Notes: generated by a model not told the origin, from the sequence alone. Shown: positions 56,794 to 64,000, numbered from the stretch's first letter. The stretch: DNA of 64,000 nt from Egicoccus sp. AB-alg2 (GCF_041821065.1 NZ_JBGUAX010000013.1:16994-80993); one strand, 5' to 3'. Translations and numbers: made by a program.

Positions 56794-58074
56794 ATGGGCA
56801 CCCAGACCTCTCAGCGCCTGTTCGACCGCGCCCGCACCGTCATCCCGGGTGGGGTGAACTCGCCCGTGCGGGCCTTCGACAGCGTGGGCGGCGTGCCACG
56901 CTTCATCGCGGCCGGCGAGGGCGCCGAGCTGGTCGACGCCGACGGCAACCGCTACCTCGACCTCGTCAACTCGTGGGGCCCGCTGCTGTTCGGGCACGTC
57001 CGAGACGAGGTACGCCGCGCGGCCGTGGACGCGATCGGGCGCGGCTCGTCGTTCGGTGCCCCGACCGAGGGTGAGGTCGCCCTGGCGGAGGCGATCGTCG
57101 ACGCGGTCCCGTCGGTCGAGAAGGTGCGGCTGGTCAACTCGGGCACCGAAGCCGGCATGTCCGCCATCCGGCTGGCCCGCGGTGCGACCGGTCGCAGCAA
57201 GCTGCTGAAGTTCGTCGGCCACTACCACGGCCACTCCGACGCCCTGCTGGTCGCGGCCGGGTCGGGGGTGGCGACCCTCGGCATCCCCGGCAGCCCCGGC
57301 GTCACTGACGGCGCCGCGGCCGACACCGTGCTGGTGCCCTGGAACGACCGCGAGGCGGTCGCGGCCGCCGTCGCCGCCCACGGTGACGACCTCGCCGCGA
57401 TCCTGTGCGAGCCGGTGCCGGCCAACATGAACCTCGTCCCGCCCGCCGAGGGCTTCCTCGCCTTCCTGCGCGAGCAGGCCGACGCGTCGGGTGCCGTGCT
57501 GGTCTTCGACGAGGTCATCAGCGGGTTCCGGGTCGCGCGCGGCGGCGCCCAGGAACTGCACGGCGTCACGCCCGACATCACGGTGCTCGGCAAGGTCGTC
57601 GGTGGCGGGTTCCCGCTGGCCGCCTTCGGTGGCCGTGCCGACGTGATGGACCACCTCGCGCCGGCCGGCCCCGTCTACCAGGCCGGCACGCTGTCGGGGA
57701 ACCCGGTCGCGGTGGCGGCCGGGCTCGCGCAGCTGCGGCTGCTCGACGACGCCGTCTACGCCCGCCTCGACGAGGTCACGACCCGGCTCGTCGACGGCCT
57801 GCGCAAGGCCTTCGCCGAGGCAGGGGTCGGGGCCCAGGTGACGCGTCACGCGACGCTCGCCGGGGTGCTGTTCGCCGACACGTCCCCGACCCGCTACGAA
57901 GACGTCGCGGCCGCCGACCACGCCCGCTACGCACGGTTCTTCCACGGCATGCTCGACCGCGGGATCTACCTGGCCCCGTCCGGCTACGAGGTGCTGTTCA
58001 CGTCCACGGCACTGACCGACGCCGACGTCGACCGGGCCGTCGCCGCGGCTGCCGAGGTGGCCGCCGCGTTGTGA
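56794..58074 (+). CDS. hemL: Glutamate-1-semialdehyde 2,1-aminomutase
   Basis: A 426-residue PLP enzyme making 5-aminolevulinate. Family signature: VIPGGVNSPVRAFDSVGG, LVNSWGPLLFGH, RLVNSGTEAGMSAIRLAR, KFVGHYHGHSDALL, VFDEVISGFRV, and the PLP lysine K267 in VLGKVVGGGFPLAAFGG. It completes the C5 branch begun by HemA. Separated from the other hem genes by the inverted hydrolase gene, with its own promoter. RBS CAGGAG at 56782-56787. Confidence 0.96.
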   Translation: MGTQTSQRLFDRARTVIPGGVNSPVRAFDSVGGVPRFIAAGEGAELVDADGNRYLDLVNSWGPLLFGHVRDEVRRAAVDAIGRGSSFGAPTEGEVALAEAIVDAVPSVEKVRLVNSGTEAGMSAIRLARGATGRSKLLKFVGHYHGHSDALLVAAGSGVATLGIPGSPGVTDGAAADTVLVPWNDREAVAAAVAAHGDDLAAILCEPVPANMNLVPPAEGFLAFLREQADASGAVLVFDEVISGFRVARGGAQELHGVTPDITVLGKVVGGGFPLAAFGGRADVMDHLAPAGPVYQAGTLSGNPVAVAAGLAQLRLLDDAVYARLDEVTTRLVDGLRKAFAEAGVGAQVTRHATLAGVLFADTSPTRYEDVAAADHARYARFFHGMLDRGIYLAPSGYEVLFTSTALTDADVDRAVAAAAEVAAAL

Positions 58075-58108
58075 CGGTCCGACTGGCCGCTCACGCCGCC
58101 CCGGTCGT

Positions 58109-58138
58109 TTGTTCGGGGTTCCCGGCGATTGGTAGCCT
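58109..58138 (+). promoter_or_regulatory. Promoter of the cytochrome complex operon
   Basis: TTGTTC (58109-58114) and TAGCCT (58133-58138) are separated by 18 bp. The 5' leader to the first gene (58333) would be about 190 nt, longer than others here, so post-transcriptional control is possible. Confidence 0.5.
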
Positions 58139-58332
58139 CCGGGTCCCGGCCGGCATGCACCTGTACGGGCGGGCCCGGGCGCGCCCTCGCTCCACCCGGA
58201 GCGGTGTCGCTCCGGGAGGTGGGCGTGGCGCTCACGCCGAGCGTCACGGGGTCGTGAGAGGACGCCTCCGCAGGCCGCGGGCGGCGGGTTCCACGGCCGG
58301 ACACCATCGGTCGAGGTGCAAGGAGATCCAAC

Positions 58333-58848
58333 GTGGGTGAGTGGTTCAGCGAGTTCGGCGCGGCACTGCCCGACGCGCTGCGCGCGGCCTACCAGTTCGC
58401 CGACCCGTACGACCTCGGTCGCGGCTGGGTCGGCCTGGCCGTCATGGTGCTGTGGGTCGGCCCGTTGATGATCCTCCCCCTGTGGCTGGCCAAGCTGACC
58501 TACGGCAAGCGCGAGTGGGTCTCGGCCACGATGGGCGTGATGGCCGGCAGCAGCTTCCTGTGGTGGCTGCACGGCGTCATCCCGCACGCGTGGATCCAGT
58601 TCACCGAGTCCAACGAGAACATCCTGTCGGGCACGATCATCCCGGCCAGCGCCGGGATCGACGTCTCCGAGGAGTACCGCCTCGACCTCGCCTCCAACCT
58701 CTACGGCGTCATCACCGAGGGCGTCGTCGGCGCCATGATGATCATCGGCATCGTGCTGACCTGCTGGCTGGCCCTGCGGGTGCAGAAGTCGCTGCCGAAG
58801 ACCCTGGCGCCGGGCGAGACCAAGCCCGAGGCCGGCGGCTACAAGTGA
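58333..58848 (+). CDS. Membrane protein, first gene of the cytochrome b/Rieske operon, unknown function
   Basis: A 171-residue protein with hydrophobic helices at about 33-53, 66-82 and 125-147. A connecting loop, ESNENILSGTIIPASAGIDV, is probably extracytoplasmic, and the tail is charged (KSLPKTLAPGETKPEAGGYK). I do not recognise it. It heads the operon and is followed after 53 bp by a ferredoxin, so a role as membrane anchor or additional subunit of the complex is plausible. GTG start with the strong RBS AAGGAGA at 58320-58326. Confidence 0.75.
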   Translation: MGEWFSEFGAALPDALRAAYQFADPYDLGRGWVGLAVMVLWVGPLMILPLWLAKLTYGKREWVSATMGVMAGSSFLWWLHGVIPHAWIQFTESNENILSGTIIPASAGIDVSEEYRLDLASNLYGVITEGVVGAMMIIGIVLTCWLALRVQKSLPKTLAPGETKPEAGGYK

Positions 58849-58901
58849 CCGACTGATCCACCGACACCGGACCGGCACGATCGTGAGGAAGGAGGGACGA
58901 C

Positions 58902-59246
58902 GTGGGCAAGACCGACAAGGGTGAACACCCACTGATGTTCGACGACTACGTCGTCCAGCAGGTCGACCCGCAGTGGTTGCAGGAGCGCGTCAAGCCCAAG
59001 CGGCACATCGGGTTGACGCCCGAGCTGTGCATCCTGTGCCGCGCCTGCGAGGACGTCTGCCCGTGGGAGTGCATCTACATGATGTCTCCCAACATCGTGA
59101 AGGACGCCGACAGCCCGTCGCTGATGACGCTGGCGTCGCAGTCCCACGCGGTGTTCATCATCGACGACAACGAGTGCACGCGCTGCGCCATCTGCGTGGA
59201 ACGCTGCCCGTCCGACGCCCTGTGGCTCGGGCGCGTGGACGGCTAG
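58902..59246 (+). CDS. Ferredoxin with two [4Fe-4S] clusters
   Basis: A 114-residue protein with two complete cluster motifs: C43-x2-C46-x2-C49-x3-C53 (ELCILCRACEDVCPWEC) and C92-x2-C95-x2-C98-x3-C102 (ECTRCAICVERCPSDAL). About 25 residues separate them in an inserted loop, longer than in bacterial 8Fe ferredoxins and similar to the polyferredoxin-like subunits of respiratory enzymes. No signal or membrane segment, so it faces the cytoplasm. Its place between a membrane protein and cytochrome b suggests it delivers or takes electrons at the complex. GTG start with AAGGAGGG upstream. Confidence 0.9.
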   Translation: MGKTDKGEHPLMFDDYVVQQVDPQWLQERVKPKRHIGLTPELCILCRACEDVCPWECIYMMSPNIVKDADSPSLMTLASQSHAVFIIDDNECTRCAICVERCPSDALWLGRVDG

Positions 59247-59331
59247 CGGCACCGCCGCACGTGTGACGACCCGACCCGAGCCGGCGACGAACGCCCGGTG
59301 AGGGCCCGACGAGGAAGAAGAGGACGAGAAC

Positions 59332-60102
59332 GTGGCGAGGAAGCCCCCCAGCTTCTCGGACGTCAAGGCCAACGTCCAGGACAACGTGATCTGGAAGTCC
59401 ATCTTCCGGCCGGGCTCGATCTACCGCAAGGGCTACCGCGACACCTCGCGGGACCGTGCCCTCGCGGCGATGAACAACGTGCTCTACCACCTGCACCCCG
59501 TGAAGGTGAAGCGGCACGGCCTGAAGCTGACCTACACCTACTGCCTCGGTGGCCTGAGCTTCTTCCTGTTCATCCTGCTCACCATCACCGGCATCTTCCT
59601 GATGTTCTTCTACACGCCGGCGGCCGGTGCCGGGACGGAGATCGCGTACGCCAACATGCGCGACATCTCGGCGTCGGTGACCTTCGGCAACCTGGTGCGC
59701 AACCTCCATCGATGGGGTGCGCACGCCATGGTCTTCACCGTCTTCCTCCACATGGCGCGCGTCTTCTACCACGGTGCGTACAAGCCGCCGCGCGAGTTCA
59801 ACTGGGTCGTCGGCGTCATCCTGCTGCTGCTGACCCTGCTGCTGTCCTTCACCGGCTACCTGCTGCCCTGGGACCAGCTGGCGCTGTGGGCGGTCACGGT
59901 CGGCACCAACATGATGGGCTACACGCCCGTCTTCGGTGACCAGGTGCAGTTCGTGCTGCTCGGCGGCGTGACCATCGGCCCCAGCACCCTGCTGCGCTGG
60001 TACGTGCTCCACGTGCTGTTCATCCCCTTCATCACCGTCATCTTCCTCGCGGTCCACTTCTGGCGGATCCGCAAGGACGGCGGCATCTCCGGCCCGCTGT
60101 GA
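59332..60102 (+). CDS. Cytochrome b6-type (N-terminal cytochrome b) subunit
   Basis: A 256-residue, four-helix cytochrome b half. Heme ligands: H126 and H140 (NLHRWGAH ... VFLH) and H227 and H242 (YVLHVLF ... LAVHFW). The second pair is 15 residues apart, as in b6 rather than bc1. Cys71 in [10 protein letters not shown] falls exactly where b6 has FYCLGG with Cys35 binding heme ci. [17 protein letters not shown] and the ending [10 protein letters not shown] are also b6-like. A ~45-residue N-terminal extension ([18 protein letters not shown]) is extra. Quinol oxidation core of the complex. Confidence 0.93.
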   Translation: MARKPPSFSDVKANVQDNVIWKSIFRPGSIYRKGYRDTSRDRALAAMNNVLYHLHPVKVKRHGLKLTYTYCLGGLSFFLFILLTITGIFLMFFYTPAAGAGTEIAYANMRDISASVTFGNLVRNLHRWGAHAMVFTVFLHMARVFYHGAYKPPREFNWVVGVILLLLTLLLSFTGYLLPWDQLALWAVTVGTNMMGYTPVFGDQVQFVLLGGVTIGPSTLLRWYVLHVLFIPFITVIFLAVHFWRIRKDGGISGPL

Positions 60103-60144
60103 TCGTGGCCACGACTCGGCTCCAGGCGCAGGAACGAGGCTGAC

Positions 60145-60984
60145 ATGTCCGAAGAGGTGCAGATCGATCAGGAGGTCTACGACCGCCTGATCGCCGGCGG
60201 CACGTCCGAGCGGATCGCCCGGGCGAAGGCGAAGGCCGCCTCGGTCCGCAAGGCCAAGATCGCCGAGGGCCAGACGCTCGGCCCGCGTCCGGCCGAGCAG
60301 GCCTCGCAGGCGCTCGAGCAGTTCCGTTCCTCGCAGGGCAGCGGCGGTGGCGGCGTCGCCACCAAGACCGCCGCCGACGACGCCGGCACCAGCGGTGGCC
60401 GGCTCACGCCCGAAGAGCGCTCTGCCCGTGTGGCGGCCTCGCTGGGTGGCGGCAACGGCGACGCCTCGATCGGCGTGCCGACCTCCGGCCAGCACACCCA
60501 CCGCCTGCTCGCCCTGGTGCCGCCCGCCGGCATCCAGCAGGTGCAGTCGAAGCAGATGGACAAGGTCTACACCTGGCCCCACCTGCTACTGGTGGAGTTC
60601 GTCGCGCTGCTCGCCGTCGGTTCGCTGTTGCTGGTGGCGTCGTTCTTCCTCGACGCGCCGCTCGGCTCGCTGGCCAACCCCAACGAGGTGCCCGCCATCA
60701 ACAAGGCGCCCTGGTACTTCATGGGGCTGCAGGAACTGCTGCGCTACTTCCACCCGATGGTGGCCGGCGTGACCCTGCCCGGCGTCGCGGTCGTGCTGCT
60801 CATGGCGATCCCGTACCTGGACAAGAACCCCTCCGCACGCCCGGAGAACCGCAAGGTCGCCAACCTGGCCTTCACCTTCTTCATGACCTTCTGGGGCATC
60901 CTCGTGATCATCGGCTCCTTCCTGCGGGGCGCTGGTTACGAGTGGGTCTGGCCGTGGACGCAAGGCCTCGGCTTCACCCTCTGA
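60145..60984 (+). CDS. Cytochrome b C-terminal (subunit IV-like) subunit
   Basis: A 279-residue protein. The C-terminal half has the three helices of cytochrome b helices E-G/subunit IV: TWPHLLLVEFVALLAVGSLLL, INKAPWYFMGLQELLRYF and the last two helices ending FLRGAGYEWVWPW. The Qo-site loop reads APWY in place of the usual PEWY, so the catalytic Glu is replaced by Pro. The first ~135 residues are hydrophilic, cytoplasmic and unlike subunit IV (an EEVQIDQEVYDRLIAGGTSERIARAKAKAASVRK helix, then Gly/Ala-rich linker). That extension might dock the ferredoxin (inference). Confidence 0.9.
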   Translation: MSEEVQIDQEVYDRLIAGGTSERIARAKAKAASVRKAKIAEGQTLGPRPAEQASQALEQFRSSQGSGGGGVATKTAADDAGTSGGRLTPEERSARVAASLGGGNGDASIGVPTSGQHTHRLLALVPPAGIQQVQSKQMDKVYTWPHLLLVEFVALLAVGSLLLVASFFLDAPLGSLANPNEVPAINKAPWYFMGLQELLRYFHPMVAGVTLPGVAVVLLMAIPYLDKNPSARPENRKVANLAFTFFMTFWGILVIIGSFLRGAGYEWVWPWTQGLGFTL

Positions 60985-61032
60985 CCCCGCTGCCGTCACA
61001 CGCCCGACGCGGCGAGAGACGACGAGGAACCA

Positions 61033-61626
61033 ATGGCAGACGACAACAAGCGCCGGCTCCAGCCGGTCGAACGGCGCACCTTCCTGCGCTACGGCCTGAT
61101 CGGTGCCACCAGCGCGGGCCTGGGCGGCTTCGCCCTGGCGTCCCTGGGTTTCCTGTGGCCGCGGCCCGGTGACGAGCTCACCGGGCAGGTGCCGATCGGC
61201 TCGTTCGCGGAGATCGCCGCGGAGATCGAGGGCGAGCGCGCCCCGTTCCGCGTGCCCGAGGGCGGCCTGTCGATCGTCCGCTGGGACCCGTCCAACTCGA
61301 CGGCCGAGCGCAGCTACGGCGAGGACCACGCCCACGACGGCAGCGTCGGGCTCATGGCGCTCTACACCCAGGCGTGCCCCCACCTCGGGTGCGCGGTGCC
61401 GTGGTGCCAGAGCTCGCAGTGGTTCGAGTGCCCCTGCCACGGCTCGCGCTACAACCGGTACGGCGAGTGGACCGGCGGTCCCGCTCCCCGCGGCCTGGAC
61501 CGCTACGCCTCGACGGTCGAGGACGGCGTGTTCGTCGTGGACTTCGGCGACCTCATCACCGGCCCGGCCCGGACGGCCAACGCCCTCGAGCAGTCGGCCG
61601 AGGGGCCGTCCTGCGTCGACGCCTGA
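61033..61626 (+). CDS. Rieske iron-sulfur protein
   Basis: A 197-residue subunit: twin-arginine-like RRTFLRYGLIGATSAG at the N terminus (single membrane anchor about 18-42) and a Rieske domain with box 1 C115-P-H117-L-G-C120 and box 2 C133-P-C135-H136-G-S. C115, H117, C133 and H136 bind the [2Fe-2S] cluster; C120 and C135 form the disulfide. It takes the first electron from quinol and passes it to the cytochrome c encoded next. AGGAA before the ATG. Confidence 0.95.
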   Translation: MADDNKRRLQPVERRTFLRYGLIGATSAGLGGFALASLGFLWPRPGDELTGQVPIGSFAEIAAEIEGERAPFRVPEGGLSIVRWDPSNSTAERSYGEDHAHDGSVGLMALYTQACPHLGCAVPWCQSSQWFECPCHGSRYNRYGEWTGGPAPRGLDRYASTVEDGVFVVDFGDLITGPARTANALEQSAEGPSCVDA

Positions 61627-61644
61627 GCATCACGGAGTTCGTCC

Positions 61645-62667
61645 ATGCCTGGTCTGTTCATCCTCGCCGAAGGCGGCGGCAGCGGCGGCAACGCCCCCAT
61701 GGTCATCCTCGTCGGTGCCCTGGCGGCGTTCGCGCTGGCCTACTTCGTCGTCGGCCCGGGGCGTCGCAGGAAGGGCCCGCAGCGGCTCGGCGACATCCCG
61801 CTCGCCATGCGTCCGTACCACTCGGACGAAGAACTCGAGACGACCGGCATGGAGCGGGCCATGGCCTGGGGCGTCGCCCTGGCCGTGTTCGCCTCGCTGT
61901 TCCTGCCGCTGTACTGGCTGATCGAGCCGGGCCGCATCAACCAGCGGGTCGACGAGTTCTACGAGCAGGACGTCGCCGCCGGCCGGGCGCTGTTCGCCGA
62001 GGCCTGCGCGTCCTGCCACGGCACCAACCTCGAGGGTGGCTCCGCACCGCACCCCAACCCGGACATCGAAGCCCCCTGGCCCGCCCCGGCGCTGAACAAC
62101 ATCGTGGCGCGCTACGAGGGCTCGGAGATCGTCGACGACGTCGCCGGATTCATCCTCATGACGCTGGAGAACGGCCGGCCCGGGACCCCGATGCCCGCGT
62201 TCGGTGTCGGCGAGGGCGGCCAGTACTCCGACCAGCAGCTCCAGGCGCTCCTCGCCTACATCCTGTCGGTCCAGACCGGCGAGGTGACGGCCGAGGAAGG
62301 CACCGTCGACGAGGCGCAGGCCTTCGAGGGCGCCTCCGGCGAGGACATCTTCGCCGCCAACTGCGCCCGCTGCCACGGCCAGAACGGTGAGGGCTACGTC
62401 GGTCCGCAGCTCCTGAACGTCTTCGAGCGCTACGGGGGCCAGGAGGGCGACGAGGCATCGATCGAGCAGGCCCGCGCCGTCGTCCGCGACGCGGTGCTCA
62501 ACGGCCGCCTGGTGCCCGGCAAGGCGCCCATGCCCAGCTTCGCCGGGGTGCTCTCCGACGACGCCATCGAGGCGGTCATCGACCACATCGAGGGCTTCCA
62601 GGAGACCGGCGGCCCGCGCTTCGGTCAGATCGGCGGGGACCCCCGCCCGGAGGGTGACGACGAATGA
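61645..62667 (+). CDS. Membrane-bound diheme cytochrome c
   Basis: A 340-residue protein with two membrane helices (about 18-37 and 74-94) and two c-type domains outside: CASCH at 121-125 with a later Met in GTPMPAFG, and CARCH at 240-244 with KAPMPSFAG. The layout is like actinobacterial QcrC (two hemes), but with two N-terminal helices rather than one helix at each end. It is likely the electron acceptor of the Rieske protein. The stop overlaps the start of the last gene of the operon (ATGA). Confidence 0.92.
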   Translation: MPGLFILAEGGGSGGNAPMVILVGALAAFALAYFVVGPGRRRKGPQRLGDIPLAMRPYHSDEELETTGMERAMAWGVALAVFASLFLPLYWLIEPGRINQRVDEFYEQDVAAGRALFAEACASCHGTNLEGGSAPHPNPDIEAPWPAPALNNIVARYEGSEIVDDVAGFILMTLENGRPGTPMPAFGVGEGGQYSDQQLQALLAYILSVQTGEVTAEEGTVDEAQAFEGASGEDIFAANCARCHGQNGEGYVGPQLLNVFERYGGQEGDEASIEQARAVVRDAVLNGRLVPGKAPMPSFAGVLSDDAIEAVIDHIEGFQETGGPRFGQIGGDPRPEGDDE

Positions 62668-63596
62668 CCGACCTGCTCACCTCCCTGGTACCCCTCCTCG
62701 CCGTCGAGGAGGCCATCCCGGCGTCGCACCCCGCCGCCTGGCTGGCCGTGCCGCTCGGACTGCTGTTCTTCGGTGGCTCGGTCTACCTGCTGCTGTGGTC
62801 CAACTACGGCGCGCGCAAGGCCGGTGCCATCTACGGCGTGGCCTTCTTCGGGTTCGGGTTCCTGCTGGGCCTGTTCTGGTGGTTCGGCGGGCCCGGCATC
62901 CCGCCCTACCTCGGCGTCACCCACCTGCCGGGGCAGAACAACGCGCACTATCAGGAGCGCTGGTATCCGTTCGAGGCCGGCTCCGAGCGCAGCGAGTTCT
63001 TCGTCGCCGACGACGACCCCGGTGGCTTCGTGACCGTCGAGGAGTACCTCGGGCTGCAGGACATGGCCGAGGAGGACATCCTCGAGGAGCCGTCCTACGC
63101 CAACCTCACCGGTAGCACCCAGGCCGCCGTCGAGCAGATGCAGAACCAGTACCTGCCCGTCGACGAGAACGGCGTGGCCCAGATCGGTGTCGAGCGCCGC
63201 TCCGCACTCGAGGAAGAGGTCGCCCAGGTCCAGCCCGAGGACAGCTTCCGCGCGAACCCGTTCTACACCGCCGAGCCGGTCGACGACCCGAGGATCACCG
63301 ACGACCCGGAGACCGGCCTGCGGGTGCTCACCGCCGAGTTCCAGACCTACGCCAACTTCGTCGACGGGGACGGCGTGCCGGTCGGCGAGCCCATCCCGGT
63401 CGGCGAGCCCGAGGCGTGGTTCTCGTTCTTCGACCCCGGCATGCGCTGGCTGCCATCGGCGCTGTGGACCATCGCGTCGCTGATCGGTTTCCTCGGCAGC
63501 CTCTTCTGGCTCGACCGCCTCGAGTTCCGCGAGAAGCGGCTCCTGGCCGACCAGGTCGAGGAACCCGAGGATCTCCCCGTCCCGATCGCCCAGTAG
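62664..63596 (+). CDS. Membrane protein, last gene of the cytochrome complex operon
   Basis: A 310-residue protein with two N-terminal helices (about 24-45 and 52-72), a long hydrophilic acidic middle domain (about 80-255, with repeated Glu/Asp and no Cys or heme motif) and a C-terminal helix (about 265-288, WLPSALWTIASLIGFLGSLFWL). Not recognised. Operon position and overlap with the cytochrome c gene make it a probable structural subunit of the complex. A Rho-independent-type terminator follows at 63618. Confidence 0.75.
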   Translation: MTDLLTSLVPLLAVEEAIPASHPAAWLAVPLGLLFFGGSVYLLLWSNYGARKAGAIYGVAFFGFGFLLGLFWWFGGPGIPPYLGVTHLPGQNNAHYQERWYPFEAGSERSEFFVADDDPGGFVTVEEYLGLQDMAEEDILEEPSYANLTGSTQAAVEQMQNQYLPVDENGVAQIGVERRSALEEEVAQVQPEDSFRANPFYTAEPVDDPRITDDPETGLRVLTAEFQTYANFVDGDGVPVGEPIPVGEPEAWFSFFDPGMRWLPSALWTIASLIGFLGSLFWLDRLEFREKRLLADQVEEPEDLPVPIAQ

Positions 63597-63617
63597 CGAC
63601 CGCACCTTCGACGAAGA

Positions 63618-63639
63618 CGCCCGCCAACCGTGGCGGGCG
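63618..63639 (+). terminator. Rho-independent-type terminator of the cytochrome operon
   Basis: CGCCCGCCA (63618-63626) and TGGCGGGCG (63631-63639) form a perfect 9-bp stem with a 4-base loop, 22 bp after the stop. A moderately T-rich CTTCGCTTTG follows. Confidence 0.75.
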
Positions 63640-63704
63640 CCTTCGCTTTGCATCGGCGTGCGACGGGAGCGGCCGGGGTGGGGCGCCCGCTCCGGGGGTG
63701 GGGC

Positions 63705-63748
63705 GGTCGCCTCTGCAGGGGTCGCTTCGCTCGCCCTCGGTGCGCGCC
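63705..63748. repeat. Partial left-half copy of the palindromic element
   Basis: GGTCGCCTCTGCAGGGGTCG and following bases repeat the left half of the full copy that begins 61 bp further on. The right half is missing. Confidence 0.75.
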
Positions 63749-63759
63749 CGCTCCGGGGA

Positions 63760-63853
63760 TGGGGTGGTCGCCTCTGCGGGGGTCGCTTCGCTCGCTCTCG
63801 GTGCGCGCCGTGGGGGCGCTTCCGAGATAGCCCCTGCGACGGCGACCACCCCA
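63760..63853. repeat. 94-bp palindromic dispersed element, copy 2
   Basis: Outer arms TGGGGTGGTCGCC (63760-63772) and GGCGACCACCCCA (63841-63853) pair perfectly. The spacing is identical to the copy at 39109-39202, but the arm sequence differs from it in both halves in a compensating way. The centre shares CGCTTCGCTCGCTCTCGG and CTTCCGAGATAGCCCCTGC with copy 1. It lies in the gene-free stretch 63597-63905, after the cytochrome operon terminator. Confidence 0.85.
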
Positions 63854-63905
63854 CCCCTCCGCTCCGTCCGGTGGCACGACCCGGCACCGATCGCCGGCGT
63901 CGGCG

Positions 63906-64000
63906 CTACCGGTCGGGCGCGGGCGGCGAGGTGGTCCAGTCGCGGTTGCGCGCAGCGGTCGCGGCTGGCTCCCCCGGGCCGGCAGCGCGGCGCGACGGTT
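63906..64000 (-). CDS. Possible 3' end of a minus-strand gene (partial)
   Basis: A frame entering from the right edge ends at a TAG at 63906-63908 and translates as ...ATAARNRDWTTSPPAPDR. It has strong G/C at third positions, like real genes here. Too short to identify. It would be convergent with the cytochrome operon, with the palindromic element between them, as at 39 kb. Confidence 0.3.
   Translation of the reverse strand, partial: PSRRAAGPGEPAATAARNRDWTTSPPAPDR

Noticed and set aside
58139..58332. Riboswitch in the long leader of the cytochrome operon
   Set aside because: The leader is long, but no known riboswitch core motif could be recognised by eye.

Overview
The window is a very GC-rich chromosomal segment (visibly above 70% G+C, with many GTG starts, strong GC bias at third codon positions and dense head-to-tail gene packing). 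Gene content points to an actinobacterium: stand-alone PurS/PurQ with a short PurL, an actinobacterial-style Tad/Flp pilus locus, Rex, DUF5667 and CGNR families, and tandem DUF202 proteins. The quinol:cytochrome reductase is not the usual actinobacterial QcrCAB. Cytochrome b is split into b6-like and subunit-IV-like halves, which suggests a deep-branching lineage; Nitriliruptoria-like is a guess, not a demonstration. No tRNA, rRNA, CRISPR array or prophage was seen.

Layout. 1-5.7 kb: 3' end of a heparinase-like polysaccharide lyase gene, a YesL-like membrane protein and an MFS transporter (one overlapping operon), then an LCP-family protein paired with a Pro-Glu-rich membrane protein, and a small DUF4190-like protein. 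5.8-15.3 kb: a bile-acid-symporter-family carrier, then a scattered purine block (purS, purQ, purL). About 3.7 kb holding a hypothetical gene, an IS30-family insertion sequence and an alditol-oxidase-like gene separates purS from purQ, and a glutaminase gene lies between purQ and purL. 15.4-22.3 kb: secreted CocE/NonD-type hydrolase, secreted EEP-fold phosphatase/nuclease, an amidohydrolase, purF, and two DUF202 proteins. 22.4-32.2 kb: a repetitive charged coiled-coil protein, a LysM protein, a small DNA-binding protein, and a complete Tad/Flp pilus operon (SAF/CpaB, TadZ, TadA, TadB, TadC, Flp, TadE-like proteins).

32.3-44.5 kb: CGNR regulator plus MATE transporter, a cupredoxin lipoprotein, repeat-rich spacers, a TUDOR-like protein, AcuC-type deacetylase, an epimerase plus acyltransferase pair, an LPxTG surface protein, an ECF sigma factor with a DUF5667 partner, and a TIM-barrel sugar-isomerase-like protein. 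44.6-58.1 kb: two acyl-CoA synthetases, a glutaredoxin-like protein, rex, and the heme genes hemA, hemC, hemD, hemB and hemL, interleaved with a YihY-family protein, a GDPD and an alpha/beta hydrolase. 58.3-63.6 kb: a seven-gene respiratory operon: membrane protein, 2[4Fe-4S] ferredoxin, b6-type cytochrome b, subunit-IV-type cytochrome b, Rieske protein, membrane diheme cytochrome c, and a second membrane protein. A strong terminator and a palindromic repeat follow.

The right half hangs together functionally: Rex senses NADH/NAD+, the hem genes supply heme, and the terminal operon builds a heme-containing quinol:cytochrome complex. The most unusual items are: the b6-type complex with a conserved cysteine at the position that holds heme ci in b6f, co-encoded with a ferredoxin; a 94-bp palindromic element whose two full copies differ in sequence but keep perfectly paired 13-bp arms; the heptad-repeat coiled-coil protein built from 21-bp DNA repeats; a recurrent TA(G/C)(G/C)CT -10-like hexamer in front of many genes; and the purine block split by lower-GC inserted DNA.
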